A stretch of 64,000 nt of DNA from NCBI RefSeq assembly GCF_003286085.1, contig NW_020825343.1:1426001-1490000 (forward strand), given 5' to 3'. The position numbers and the translations under genes are program-made. Origin of the DNA: Drosophila persimilis. Lineage: Eukaryota; Arthropoda; Insecta; Diptera; Drosophilidae. The notes beneath the pieces were generated by a model. That model worked only from the letters and a program-made list of their open reading frames with translations, made no database searches and was not told where the DNA came from. This document shows positions 48,656 through 61,860 of this stretch, piece by piece; the first letter of the stretch is position 1; the number at the start of each line of letters is the position of its first letter.

Positions 48656-51504
48656 ATATTTTCCATCATTTAATCACCAGCTACCGATGGGAATCCTCCT
48701 GGAACATGCCCCTGTTGCATGCCTCGAATATCGCATCGATTTCGAACGGATTTCCCTGTGTTTCAGTGCATTTTATCAATATTCCACGCATAAATGGAAT
48801 GACTGCTGGATGCTGGGATGCTGGGTTGCTGGGTTGCTGGGTCCTGCTGCTGCGGTTCCTCCTCAATCATTTGGTGGCGGAGAGAGGGCCAGAGGTAGGC
48901 GCCTCTGTGCCTCAGAGGCAGCAACACACACACACACACAACCATGGAAGAGGAGGCACAGCAGCAGAGGCAGGAGCAGGACTAGGACTAGGACTAGAAC
49001 CAGCAGAGGCAGAGGCAGAGGCAGGACTCTCTCCACAAACACACATGAGGCAGCATCGAAAGCCGCACCAATGCCCACGACAAAAACAACAACAGGCAAG
49101 CGGAGGGCTGTCCCCCCTCCCCCTCCCCCTCCCCCTCCCTCACTCCCTCCGCCACCGCCACCGCCACCGTGTGGGGCAGACGACGATGGCCGCCACGACA
49201 GAGAAATAGAAAATGACGTTGGGTGTTCCTCTCCGGCTTCCTACCCCCACCCCCACCCCCTCCTTACCCCTTACCCCTTTCTGGTTGCTGGTTCCTGTTC
49301 CTATGGCTCCATGGCGATGGCGATGGCTTTGGCTTTCGGACGATGACGACGACGACGACGCCGAAAATTTAAACTCGAATGCGTGTGCGTTACGCCCCCA
49401 AAAGAGGGGCAGGGACAGGGGCAGGGGCAGCCATGGTGGCAATGGGCACATAACTTTTTCCCTGCCAAAAAAGGGAAAAGGGTGTAGAGGGGCGGTGGGG
49501 GGTGGGGCGTAGGCCCATGCATTCGCCCATTTGCAAAATTTCTAATATGTAAAATGTTCAATAGAGAAAACTATGTATGCGAAAGGAGCAAAGGAGTCGC
49601 CTCCTCGGACTGGGCACAGGCGTGCATCAGTGTGTGTGTGTGTGTGTGTTGGTGTGGCATGTGTGTGTGAGTGTGTGTGGGTCAGAGGCAAACTAAAAAC
49701 GAACATGGCGGCGGCGTCTGCTCTTTCTCTCTCTCTCTCTGTCTCTCTGTCTCCCTCTCTCGCTGATGATGCTTCTGCCCGGGCTTGCCCCTTGCCTCAC
49801 TGCCACATCCTGTGTCCAATGTGTGTGTGTGTGGGTGCCTGCTTGTGCCTCGAAAATCGAAATCTATCGCAAAAGAAATCTCGCAGGAAAAGATGGGGGA
49901 AATGGTAGGCCCAGGCATTGGCCATGCAATATGCAACAACAACAACAACAAAGAGGCAACAACAGAGAGGATAACATCAATCATTCATTCGTCATATCAC
50001 CTTGCAACGGACGACTCTCATTAAGGAAATGCCAAAAGCCGATGGCAGGTACCTCATTTGCCTACCGCCTCTGCACCTGCCCCTGCCTCTGCCCCTGCCC
50101 CTGCACCTGCCCCTGCCCCCGCCCTGCTGCCATGGCATAAGATTTCCATTGATAACTAGATGGTGCCACATCTCTTTGGCCCACCCTTTAGCAGCATGCA
50201 ATGCCGCCTTTCCTTTTGCTCGTTTCACAGGCCGCCGTCTACGGGCCCTTCTGCGATGCCTTTGCCTAGTTTTTGCCCCTGATCGATGGACGGGGACGGG
50301 GGAGGGACGGTGGGGGCGACATCAGATGCATCAGATTCGGGACTGCGTTTCAATTAGCAGCACACACCATCAAAAAGCAGCAGCAACGGAAGAAGGAAGG
50401 AGGACGAGGAGGAGGTGCAGGCAGCATCCAGGACTGGCGTTACTTAAGCCATCGACAGGACATGCGAGGACATTGGCAACTAGAAATCCCGTGCATCATC
50501 GCATCGCATCGCATCGCATCGCATGTCCTTTCCGCTCCTTTCCTTTCGTCCTTCGTCCTTTCGTCGCACGAGCACGCACAAGGCAATAATTGAGTTTTCA
50601 TCAAAGAGCAATCAGGCGAAATTTTGCACACCGAACGCGTTCTTAACTAAAAGGGACCCCTGCCCCCCTGCCCCCCTCCTCCCCCTCCACACATCCTGGC
50701 TGTGTCCTGGCTTTGAAGGACCAACCGACGGACATTGCGAGGATAAGCGCCACGCAGCATCCGCCTCCAAGTGGATGCAGCAGGGCCATAAATTTCTGTA
50801 GGGTCCACAGGGACTCCGTCGGTAGGGGGGGGGGGGGGGGCGGGCAGGGAAAGGCGTCGAAATGGTGGCATAAAATAAAATTTAATTAGAAACGTAACCC
50901 AGGAGCCCTGGATACGTTAGGATGCTGGACACAGCACGCAGGACCTCCTAAAACGAGGCGCTGGCTTTGAAATATTTCCCTCCTTTCGATGGCTGAGGGG
51001 GTGGGCGTGGTGGGGGGGCAAATGCATTTTTGGCCAAAAACGAAAATTCTGCAGGAAAATGCAAGGCAAGCGAGAAGCCACAGCAGAGATGCAGAAAGCG
51101 TTGGGAAATTGGGTGGGAAAATGTGGCAGGGGCAGGCAGGGGGCAGGGGGCAGGCAGGGGTAATGTATGTAAGCGTTAGGCGTGGCACGCAGGGCTGCCC
51201 CCCCTCACCCCGCATTTGACACAAGACGCAGGACACTCACATGAGCGGCAGGAGTGGCAGGAGTGGCAAGTGGCAGCCTATGTACAGGCCCTGGTTCTGT
51301 TTCTGGATTGAACAAAGAACAAGTTGACGGAAACCACGAAACTAAATTGCCGCCCCCCTCCCCCCCCTAAGCCCCCAAGGAGCTGGCTGACCAGTCAACG
51401 TGCGAGGATATGCGATGGCAAAAAGATAGCGCACTTTTCTGCGCAGCCAAAGGCTCCTTCGGATCGGCAGCAGCGGCAGCATTGATGCATTACGCGCACC
51501 CACG

Positions 51505-51544
<40 letters not shown>

Positions 51545-54500
51545 GAGGGCGTTGTCTAATTAGAGATTTTCCCCGGCCAAGGCATCAGAAACGAAGGATA
51601 AGCAAGCCAAGGATTGCAACGAATGGGATTTCCTTCTGTTTCGAGTTATTGAAATTGATTTGGCTTTGCATAAATTCCATTCAATCCGCCGCCTTCCCCC
51701 CCGCCCGCAAGTAATTACAATATATCCTTGCACCTGGAAACCGGCGCCCACACCCACACCTCTCCCCGCCCCCGCTCTGGGGGGGGTTCTACCTTTTTTA
51801 CTAGTATTTTTCCCTCTTTTCTCTGGGGATTTTTTTTTTGTGTCGTTTCTTTTTGCATAATAAAAAACTCTAAGTAAATTTAAGGGGGGGTGGTGTAGGG
51901 GGTGGGGGTGGGGGTGCCTGGTTATATACGATTGCATACTATATAAATTGCAAGCTTTAGTTTTTGCAACTCTTTTCTGCTGGAGAGTGCCGCCCCTCCT
52001 TCTCCTCCACCCCCTTCGTTCTTTGCGATTTTCCTCCATTTTCCAATTGTTTTAGTTCGTTATTCGTCACGTCGATTGGCTCTTTCGGATGTCCGTTGCA
52101 GTCCCCCCCCCCCACCCCCCCCCACACACCGCTGTTCTTCGCCCACTTCTCAGGCCCCTCTTCATCGACATTGCAGCCCCTCTTCGCCCACTTTTCAGCC
52201 CCCTCTTCTAGTACTGCCTTCAGCCCCTCTTCTTCTACTTCTTACCCCTCCTGCTCCTCCTCCTCACCCCTCCCCCTTCGTCTTCCCTTACTTTTGAGTG
52301 CAATTCCTTCTCGTCTTGTATTTGTTCAGGCTTTTCCTCCATTTCATTGTAGTTTTTTAATCGCATAATCCTTCACATTTCCTTTGAATATTCCTTGGAT
52401 TTCCTTAGCACATTTCATGCATGTGGCATGTGATACAGGAGACTCCTCCCCCTTTTCGGAAATAACTTAATAAAGGACAGGCCTCCTGCAACCGGTTCGC
52501 CACTCCACGATCATTACGGAGTCTCCTCCCCGGCCTCCCTGGCCTCCTTTCACTTATTTTCTGGGCTTTAGGCTAGAGAGGGTCTCTGCATTTAATGCAC
52601 TCCCCTTCCCTTTCCCCTCCCCCTGCCCTGCCCCTGCCCTCTGTGTGAATTCCTCTGAAATTAGCAACGCCTTTGGGGGGCAAGCACTTTACATGACATC
52701 CCTGCCCCCGCCCCTCCCTTTGCTGCCGTTTGCTCCTCAAAAGTGCAATTAATGTAGGCTTTTACCCACATCTATGGAACACGCTTAAGGCCATCTCCTT
52801 GGGTCTCCACACGGGGGGGTCAGGGGTCACTCTGCCGAGTATCTGCAAAAGTGCACCCAATTATGGCCCATGGCAAGTCCCTATCCCCTGTCCCCCGTCC
52901 ATGTCAATCCATAAAAATCCATTTGGCTGCCGTTTGAGGCGCCCTTTGACCCTCCCCCCTCCCCCCAAACCATCGGCCAAAGGTGTGACAAATGTGAGCG
53001 CCTCCAAGGAGTGTAGGAGGCGTGCCACACCCCCCCGCTGAGCACATCACGGAACGCTGAAGCTTTCAATGGAAATTTGTGCCTCGACAGAAAACAATTT
53101 TCTAGGCCTTTTCCGTGTAGCATTTTTCTTTCTGTCAGGCTTCGTTTTTTTTTTTCTAGCATAACTTACAGCAAGGGGGGGGGGGGGGGGGAGCAGCTCA
53201 GACATTGATATAAAGCGCTTTGGCTTAGAGGGAGGGCTATGGTCCAGAGCATGCGTCGGAGTGGCATGCCACCAGTGGCACAAAAAAAGAAACAAAAAGA
53301 GAGCGAAACGAATCTACAACTAAAAAATGTATATAAAAAGGAAATGCAAGGACAAGGCAAACATAGAAGGACCACCGACCACCGAAGGAGGCGACTCCCC
53401 CCCCCCCCTCCCTGCCACACTGAAGCTGAGACTGAGGCATGGGGCATGGCGAGCCATTCGATTGGTGCTGCAGCAGCGCAGGCGAGTGAGTGGCCGGCCA
53501 GGAACAGGAACAGGAGCACCAGCAGCAGCACCAGCCTTGGGGCAAGAGACTAGTGCGTGTGTCTGTGGCAGCAAAGTGGGGAAAACCAGTGGCTGGGCGG
53601 GAGGGGGTGGGGGGAAAGGCGAAAAGGAAAACGAAGAGGCACTGGCAGACACACGAGAATCTCTATTTATTTTCTTTTCGCTCTTTTTTAAACCCCCCCT
53701 CCCCCCCCCCTCGCCACCTTCATACATTTTTGTGGCAGCTGCTCTTTACTTTGGTGGCATCGTCATCGTCATCGTCGTCAGGCTTTTAGCGCAAAAGCTT
53801 TGTCGCATGCAAATTCATTTATTCCGAATGCCCATCATCCCTGCCCTGCCCTGCCCTGCCCTGCCCTGCCACATGCCACACATGCCACACATCAGATCGG
53901 ATCACATGGGGTTCAGAGACCTATACGCAGAACATGCCCCAGAACATGCAGCCGAACATGCCCCATAACTAGCCAACAATTAGAATTCGAAAAACAGGCG
54001 CAGGAGCAGGAGGCGGCGCACAAAAACACGGCGGCAGTGGCTGTGGCAGCATAATAATAATATATTATAATAATTTTCGATGCTGAAAATATCTTATGAT
54101 TGCATGGGGCAGCTACTGCTGCCTCCGAGACTCCTGCAACATCTAACAGACAAAAAACAAAAAACAAAAAAAAAACGATGCCACAAGCAGCAGCAGTGGC
54201 AGTGGCAGTGGCAGCAGTGGCAGCAGTGGCAGCATCCATCGATCAAGCAGCGGCTCTCAGGCAAAAGTCTCAGCGCCAGTGGAACGCCCCCCATGCCACA
54301 GACTCTCGACTCTCGACTCCCGACTCCCGACTACTGTTTTAGAGGTGCAGCATGAGAGGAGCATCCCAGTAGTAGGTTGCAGGGGCATGGGGCAGGGGGG
54401 AAGGAGGGGGGGCCTTGTCAGACGGCTTCTGTTGTACGCAGTAATTTCGCTGGAAGACGACGACTTCTTCCACGATTCGACGATGCTTTGCCTTTGAGGC

Positions 54501-55040
54501 AGCAAACTGCTTATTACCATTAATTTTGAATTGTTTTTCGTGATCTTAACGATTGCCGCGATTTGCAGCTTAACAAAAAAATAAAGGAGCGACGGAGCGA
54601 GGGAGGGAGGGAGAGAGGGAGAGAGGGAGAATAGAAAGGCACAGGCAAAGAAGAGCCACGGAATGGAATACCCTTGAAAATTCAAAAGAAATAAATCTAC
54701 AAAAACAGAAAAAACAGAAAAACAACTAGCAGAAATCCTCAAAAAAGTGTCTGAGAAGAAGGCATATTGAATGTTATTGCTATCCCCAGAAAAACAGGAA
54801 TATCTCGGCATCGAATGGAATGGCATCTACAAACGAAAAGGAGCTCCCAGAATATATCTAGACATTTTTGGGAGTACACTTTTCAGGCCTTTGGCTGCGA
54901 AAGGGGCAGAGGAAGAGGAATACAAGGAACTGCATGGCCCCCTCGAAGAAAATATATCTCTGGAAATTAACCATCTTTTGTATAGCGAGGCGAGTGTGCA
55001 GGGGTCGTCGGGCAAATCGTTGCTGTACGTAAATTCTTGA
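48656..55040. other. 3' flanking DNA, no gene seen
   Basis: Microsatellite-rich: CA at 48927-48941, TG at 49631-49649 and 51510-51541, and GCATC pentamers at 50499-50524. G runs lie at 50825-50840 (16) and 53175-53191 (17), with CCCTG pentamers at 53841-53869. No frame shows a recognisable domain. Confidence 0.55.
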
Positions 55041-55059
55041 TAAAAAAATGGTGATGCCT

Positions 55060-55690
55060 CAATGGTCCAATGGTCAAAAATACAAAATATAATCCTAATT
55101 ATAATACAAGAAAAAGTTTAAAAAATTAAAAAAAATACAAATTACATTTTTAATTCCTTTTTATTTCATTTTAATTTAATTTAAACGAAATAATATATAA
55201 ATCAATAAAAAATACCTTTGAAAATTACAAACCAATATTAAAAAAACAAAAAATAAGCCAAAAAATAAATAGAAATCATAGATAAGAAATAACATATAAA
55301 AAATAAAATAGGTGAAAATAAGAAAATCGTCTAAAAAAAATTATAAAAAAAGTTTTCTTAAAAAAAAACCAAATTACTTTTTTATTTTATTTTAATTTAG
55401 TTTAAAAGAAATAATTTATAAATAAAATAAAATAAATAAAAAAATACCTTTGCAAATCACAAAAAAATATATAAAAAAATAAATAAATAGAAATAATATA
55501 TAAATAAATACAAAATACCTTTGAAAATTACAAACCAATATTAAAAAAAAACAAAAAATAAGCCAAAAAATAGAAATCTATGTTATGATGTTAAAAATAA
55601 AATAAGTAAAAATAAGAAAATCGTCTAAAAAAATTAGAAAAAAAAGTTATCTTAAAAAAAAATTAAAAAAAAAATAAATAATAGCTAAAA
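55060..55690. repeat. AT-rich tandem duplication, about 300-bp period
   Basis: Two diverged copies share AATACCTTTGAAAATTACAA (starting about 55211 and 55513). They also share AAAATCGTCTAAAAAAA (about 55324 and 55618). A partial third copy of AATACCTTTG lies at about 55442. The region is over 80% A/T by eye. Confidence 0.85.
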
Positions 55691-58600
55691 TCCCAAATTT
55701 TGTTCAATCGAAATTAGAATAGATAAAAGGGCCAACCTTTAGAGATCTTCAGACCCAAAAAGTGCCTCTAAAATGTGAAATCTTGGCCGCTTTCAAAGCC
55801 CGTGTCTTGGGAGCTGTTTAATTCGCATAAAACCCGAAAGAGTTGGCAGAACGATGGACCCCCGTTGGCCGGTTAGAGTATCACACACACAGAACTAAGA
55901 AAAAAACAACATAATAATATGAAAATTATACATATATTTGTGGCTGCTGCGAAAGTGTGCGTGTGTGTGTGTGTGTGTGTGTTTCCTGCCACAAAACCAA
56001 GTTCGTGAGTGAGAACTGTACAGCCAGCCAGCAGTGGGGTTTCTGCCACACTGCTTTGCATGCAGCAGGAGATCATCGTTCTTAATAGACCATTATTATT
56101 GGTGGAAGATCCTGCTGCTACAATGTACGAGTATGTATCTTTCGATGGAATTACTATGTATCTCTCGCCGTCCGCCTTTAGAGAGAGAGATTATCAGATT
56201 ATTGAGCAAAAACCAGGCAGCAACTTTATAGAGGAAAATGACGAATCGAAAAAAACAAGCAGGAATTAAATGGGGAAAATACTTACCAGAACAGAAAAGA
56301 AGAGATTCGAAGATTCACAGATCGATTCATCGAAGAGCAATGCATTCATCGCATACTTATTCCTCATTATTCAAATCGCATATATCGGGCTCCTTTCGGA
56401 TGTCTCTCTCCTTATAATTTGCCACAGCCATTTGCATGTGTGGCAAGCGATCTGTGGCAACAGCTCCCTTTCCATTTGCTGCTCCCCGTGTTTTTGCTTT
56501 GGTCTGAATGTGTGATTGTGATTGTTAATGACTTCGTTTTGGGCTTCTCTTTTTATGAGTTTTCTTTGGAATTATTTATGTGTGGACTTCTTTTTTGTTT
56601 TGTTCCTGTGCGTGTAATTACAGTAATACGAGTGAGGGTAGGGGGCAGGGGGCAGTGGGGGGGCACAACAAAAAGAGAATCAAATTAAGCGTTCGATTCG
56701 TTTCGTTTCGTTTCGATTCGATCGATTCTTTGGCAGAAATCATCGCCCATTAAGAAAGTTGAGGAGATCCAGAGACCAGGCCAGGCCAGGCCAGGCCAGA
56801 CGATGATGTTTCCAATTACAGTACACGGTGCACGGTGCACGGTGCACTCTCCCCCTCCCGGCGTATACACTGCAAGAAATCTGAATGGTGGGGGGCTGCA
56901 ATTTAGAATGGAATGGAATGCATTATGAAATTAAATAAATTATTATCAACATTCGCATACAGGATGGCTGGCAAGGTGGCGAAGGGGGCAAGGGGTACGG
57001 CGGGGCGGGGGGTGCATGCCACGCATACGCGGCGTATACGCTATTTGAGCTATTGAATATTCATGCAGGCGAAACCCCAGCCCCCCATTCCGTACCAGCC
57101 CCCCTCCTTCCCCTCCTTCCCCTCTCTCCACTCTCTGTTGGTGGCTCTGCAATGTCGAGTATTTCGGCCAGAAATGCAGTTTGTTATATAACACACATAA
57201 TTATAGGCAAATCGTGGCAACGAATTTTCGCCACGCACACACACGCACACACACACATGCAACATATACATACAAAGCGCGTGGCAAGGCGAGGCGAGGC
57301 GAGGCGAAGCGAGGCTCCTCTAATGCAAACTATGGAGGCGCCACCCCACGATCCATTCCTCTCTGGCTGTCAATGAGGGGCAGTGGCAGCGGCAGCGGGA
57401 GGGGGCGGGGGTTGGGGCGGGGGCGGGGGCACTTATGTGGCATTTGTGCTGCATTTTGGGTGCTGTGCTGTGCTGTGCTGTTGCTGAGGCGCAGAGCGCA
57501 ATGGACACATAAAGAGTGGAATGGATGGGCAGGAAGCGGGGAATCGGGGCAACAGGGGGTACAGGGAGGGGGCATGCGGTACATCTCTAAGTATTATACA
57601 TGCCTCCCCCCGTACCGCCACACACACACACATAGGTGCATATGTAGGTGTGTATGGTAGGCGTATGGCCCGTATATTTGTATGTTTTCTGACCATTATA
57701 CATGATTTCCTCGCTTTTGTAGGCCTCTCCTTCACTACTTACTCATCAGTGTGTGTGTGTGTGTGTGTGTATGTGCCTGTGCATGCGTGTGTGTGTGTTT
57801 ATTGGTAGAATGTTTGTTGCATTTATGGGTACTGCTCCTAGCAGTTGTTGTCCTCCTGGAGGAGCAGCAGCAGCAGCAGCAGCAGCAGGCCTCTGCATCG
57901 CGCGGCAAAACGAAAGAGGATTTTCAATTCAACGAAAAACGATTCGAAATTCATTATTTACAAAGGGGGGAGGGTGTTGAAAAAGGGTTTAGGGGTAAGG
58001 CGGCGGTGCATCTATCGATTGGAGAAAGAGGATTGGCAAGAGGAGATTAAGGAGATTCGAATAGGAATGGAAATATAGAGTCTTCTGGTAGTACTAGATA
58101 TTTTCAAGACCCTCCTGAGATCAAAGAACTTCTGTCTTCAAAATGTTTATAAGAAAAGCTTAAAGAGATCTTCGGCTAAGCTTCTTTTAAAGTTATCTCA
58201 AGATCTGACTGCCAAAGATGCTTCAAATCTATGAGAATATCTTGAAAGATTTTCATTAATTTCCATTAGTTTCTTTCTCTGGAGTTTGTTCAGAGATATT
58301 CCCACTTTCAATGGAAAATACCTAGAGATTTCCCTTAAGATGCACATCGTTTATTCTTACCCCCAAGAAGAACTCACAGAATCCTCTCTGGAAACTCTGT
58401 CCATCATTTAAGGCACCAACAAGTCTTAGGCCAAGAATTCTCTGGGAAATAGTCCTCCAAATATTACATATATCTTGCCCCAAACGATCCACAGATATAA
58501 TCTTTGAGGAGAGGCTTCAGTAGAATTGAAAAGTGACAGAAAGAGAGAGACGGACAGACAGTTCCAATGCCTAAAGACAGAGACAGGGAGAGAGTGAGAG

Positions 58601-60480
58601 TGAGAGAGATAGTAATCGAAGAGGGTGAAGGGTGAGCAGGGGTGGTGGGGTGGTGGGGTGGTGGGGTTATATTCCCGGGGATAATGGAAAAAGCGCACAT
58701 TAAGTTTTCTGCCAACTTTGGCCAGGCCTCTGCCTCTACTGCATGCGGCAGGCTCCATGCTGCATGTTGCTGGTGGCAAAAGAGTTGGGTGCAACCTCCC
58801 GACTCGATGCCTGCCCCAAAGCCACACGCACACACGCGGAGAGGCAAAGGCAGTGGCAGTGGCAGTGGCAGTGGCACACACAGAGAGAGAGACGCATCAA
58901 CAGTCGAGGCCCAAAGTCAGCGCGTCATCGATATGGCGACTGCAACTGCAACTGCAACTGCAATGGCGACTGAAGCTGCAAACGATGGCAGGGCAACGTG
59001 GCATGGAGTGGGCTAGGGGCACGCACACACGCACACACGCACACGCACACACACAGTACTTCGGACTCCGTTGGTAGGGACTAGAAGAGAAATTGGATGC
59101 GTGTGCAAAATGCATTTTCTAACACAACGACGATGGCGATGGCGATGGCGATGGCGACGACGATGCAGCGCGAGATGCAAATGCAGGAGGCACACACGCA
59201 CACATACACCGACACCGACACAGGGGCAGAGGCAGGGGCAGGGACAGAGGCAGAGGCAGGGGCCAGAGGCAGACAGGATCCAGGATGAGTGGACCTGGTC
59301 CATGGGTCCCTGGGTCCCTGAGTCCCTGGCAACGTTTTTGTGATTTATTTTTAATTGAAATTCTAGAATGCGTGCAAAATACGCATGCAAAGTGTCTGTG
59401 CGGAGAACGGAGAACTTTTTGGGGCAGGCAGGCGGGCAGGCGGGCAGGCAGGGCCCCTCCTGGCCCAGTGCGTGCGTATGTATTGGCATTAGTATTAGAG
59501 AGAGTCCTGGGCCGGCCACCGCCCGCCTCTGTTCTGTTTTTCGGGGCGGGAGGCCTGCCTCGAGGCCTGCAGGCGCAAATTGCATATGCGTAAGCGTACG
59601 ATGGGGCAGGGCGGAGGACTGGGGAGGACCTACCTCCGACTGCACCTAAAGAGGGGTCCGGGTCCGGGTCCGGCTCCTGGTCCTGGTCCTGGTTCTGGCT
59701 CTGGTCCTCCGCATGCAAGGCCCTGGCCAAAGTCAACCAAATGCTGTAGCTCTCCCTCTCTCCTTCTCTCCTTCTCTGTGTGTGTTTGTGCCGAGTCCTG
59801 CAGAGTCCTGTGTGTGCGGTCGTCGTCAACGAGTCTCTGGTTTCAGATTCTGTTGTTGTTGTTGTTGTTGTAATGTTTTTGGGCAACGCCAAAATTTTCT
59901 ACAAAAACAAAAATTGGAATTAATTTTGTTTTAGAGAAAATTTCGCTTGTAGGCGCGACAAACGTTGCATGCACCCAGACTGTGTGGAGTCTCTCTGTGC
60001 GTGTGGCAGGTGGCAGGGTGGCAGGGTGGCTGGGTGGCCGCCTGCAAGTGGGTGGTGGCAGGCAGGCGGCTCTGCCTGCTGCATATTTGCTGATAATAAT
60101 TAAGTGCAGGAAGGCGTATAAAGGCGGGCCCCGGACACCGGACCCCGGAACCCGGACCTCGGACCACGGACCCGAACCTGTACCCGGATCTGGTCCACAG
60201 ATGCAGTTCTCTGCGGCAGGCAGGGGACATGGGGGTAGGAGGCAGGGGGTGGGGGGGGGCTGCAAGTTTAGAGCGCAGCCAATGCATTGCGGTATTGATA
60301 ATTGGCCAAACGGGCAAACGACTTTTAATATCACTGCCATTGCACGGTGGTGGCGGCGGGGGCGGGGGAGGGGTAGGGGTAGGGGTTTGAAACATAAAAT
60401 TCGAAGAGAAGGGAAGTACTTCTATGGGGACACGCCGCGGCGCTTCGATCGGTGCTTTATTTTCCAATGGATTCTATAAA
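55691..60480. other. 3' flanking DNA, no gene seen
   Basis: Includes TG runs at 55960-55982 and 57749-57770, a CAG tract at 57864-57888 and an ordinary AT-balanced stretch at 58080-58440. GGCGAT and GGCAGTG repeats lie near 58850-58880 and 59131-59160. No convincing gene. Confidence 0.55.
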
Positions 60481-61860
60481 AGACTCTTCAGATACTCAGG
60501 AAAGATACAAAAGTATCTTTACATACGAAATATACAAAAGTATCTTTGCATAGAAAAGATATAAAATAAACTTTGGGCACAAGCAAGATTCAAAACTATC
60601 TTTCGACTCCAATAAGCTACAAAAGTATCTTTAATACAAAATAAGATACGGAGTCATTTTTAGACATCGAAAAGATACAAAACTATCTTTGGAAACCTAA
60701 AAAATTCAGAAGAATTTGTACACCAAAATAAGATACAAAAGTATCTTTTGACCTCAATACGGTGCAAAAGTATCTTTTGACTCCAGTAAGTTACAAAAGT
60801 ATCTTCTGATTCCAGAACGGTATAAAAGTATCTTTCACATCTCATTAGATACAAAGGCACCTTCAGACATCGAAAAGATACAAAACTATTTTTGGAAACC
60901 TTAAACGTACATAAGAATTTGTATTCCCAAATAAGATACAAAAGTATCTTTTGACTTCAGTACGGTAAAAAGGTATCTTTTGACTCCAGTAAGTTACAGA
61001 AGAATCTCTTCACTACAGAACGGTACAAAAGTATCTTTAATACCTCATTAGATACAAAGGTTCCTTTAGACATCGAAAAGATACAAAACTATCTTGGGAA
61101 ACCCTAAGAATACAAAATCATTTATATACACAAACAAGATACAAAAGTATCTTTTGCTTCAATAAGCCATAAAAGCATCTTTAATACCACATAGGATACA
61201 AAAGTTATCGTCAGATACTAAAAATGAACGAAAGACACAAAACTAACTTTAAAATGCTGAAAAGATGCAAAACAATCTTTTGACTCAAAAAGACACGGAA
61301 CCAAACAAAATTAAAGATACAAATATCAATAGAATATACAAATGTATCTTTTGAAATGGAAGAACTGCCACTATCTTAAGCAATTTTTAAGATACAGAAG
61401 AGACTAAAGAAATACAAAAATGTATCTTTGGATACAACAAAACGTTACGAGATGCAACAAAATCTTTGGACAGGAGAGATGCAAAAGCATCTTTGAACAC
61501 AAGCAAAATACAAGAGTATCTAAGGACTCAAATACAGTACTAAAACTATCTTTTACAACTGAAAAGCACTGAAAATCATCTAAAATAATCCTAAGACTAA
61601 AAATGACGAAAAGCTATAGATACAAAAATAAAAGAAATATCAAAATAATATAGTAAAAAGTATCTTTCGAAATGGAAGAGATGCAAAACTAAACGAAAAC
61701 AATTAAAAGATACAGAAACACACACAAAATGTACACAAATCTGTATCTTTGGCGGCAGGAAAGATTCGTGGATAAAAGGCAGAAATATGATTTGATCTAA
61801 GCAAAAAAATGTATCTTTAGAGTGAGTTACAAACGTCAAAAAGGTATGAAATATTTGTTC
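60480..61860. repeat. GATACAAAAGTATC satellite-like array with 203-bp higher-order period
   Basis: About 1.4 kb of degenerate units around GATACAAAAGTATCTTT, itself an inverted repeat (GATAC-AAAA-GTATC). Subunits are about 28-30 bp apart in the best part. A higher-order unit marked by ACATCGAAAAGATAC recurs at 60664, 60867 and 61070, exactly 203 bp apart each time. The array decays towards 61.8 kb. The minus-strand frame at 60660-60941 is only a translation of the repeat. Confidence 0.92.

Noticed and set aside
60660-60941. Minus-strand frame rich in F, Y, L, V
   Set aside because: It is a translation of the GATACAAAAGTATC array; its residue pattern repeats with the DNA unit.
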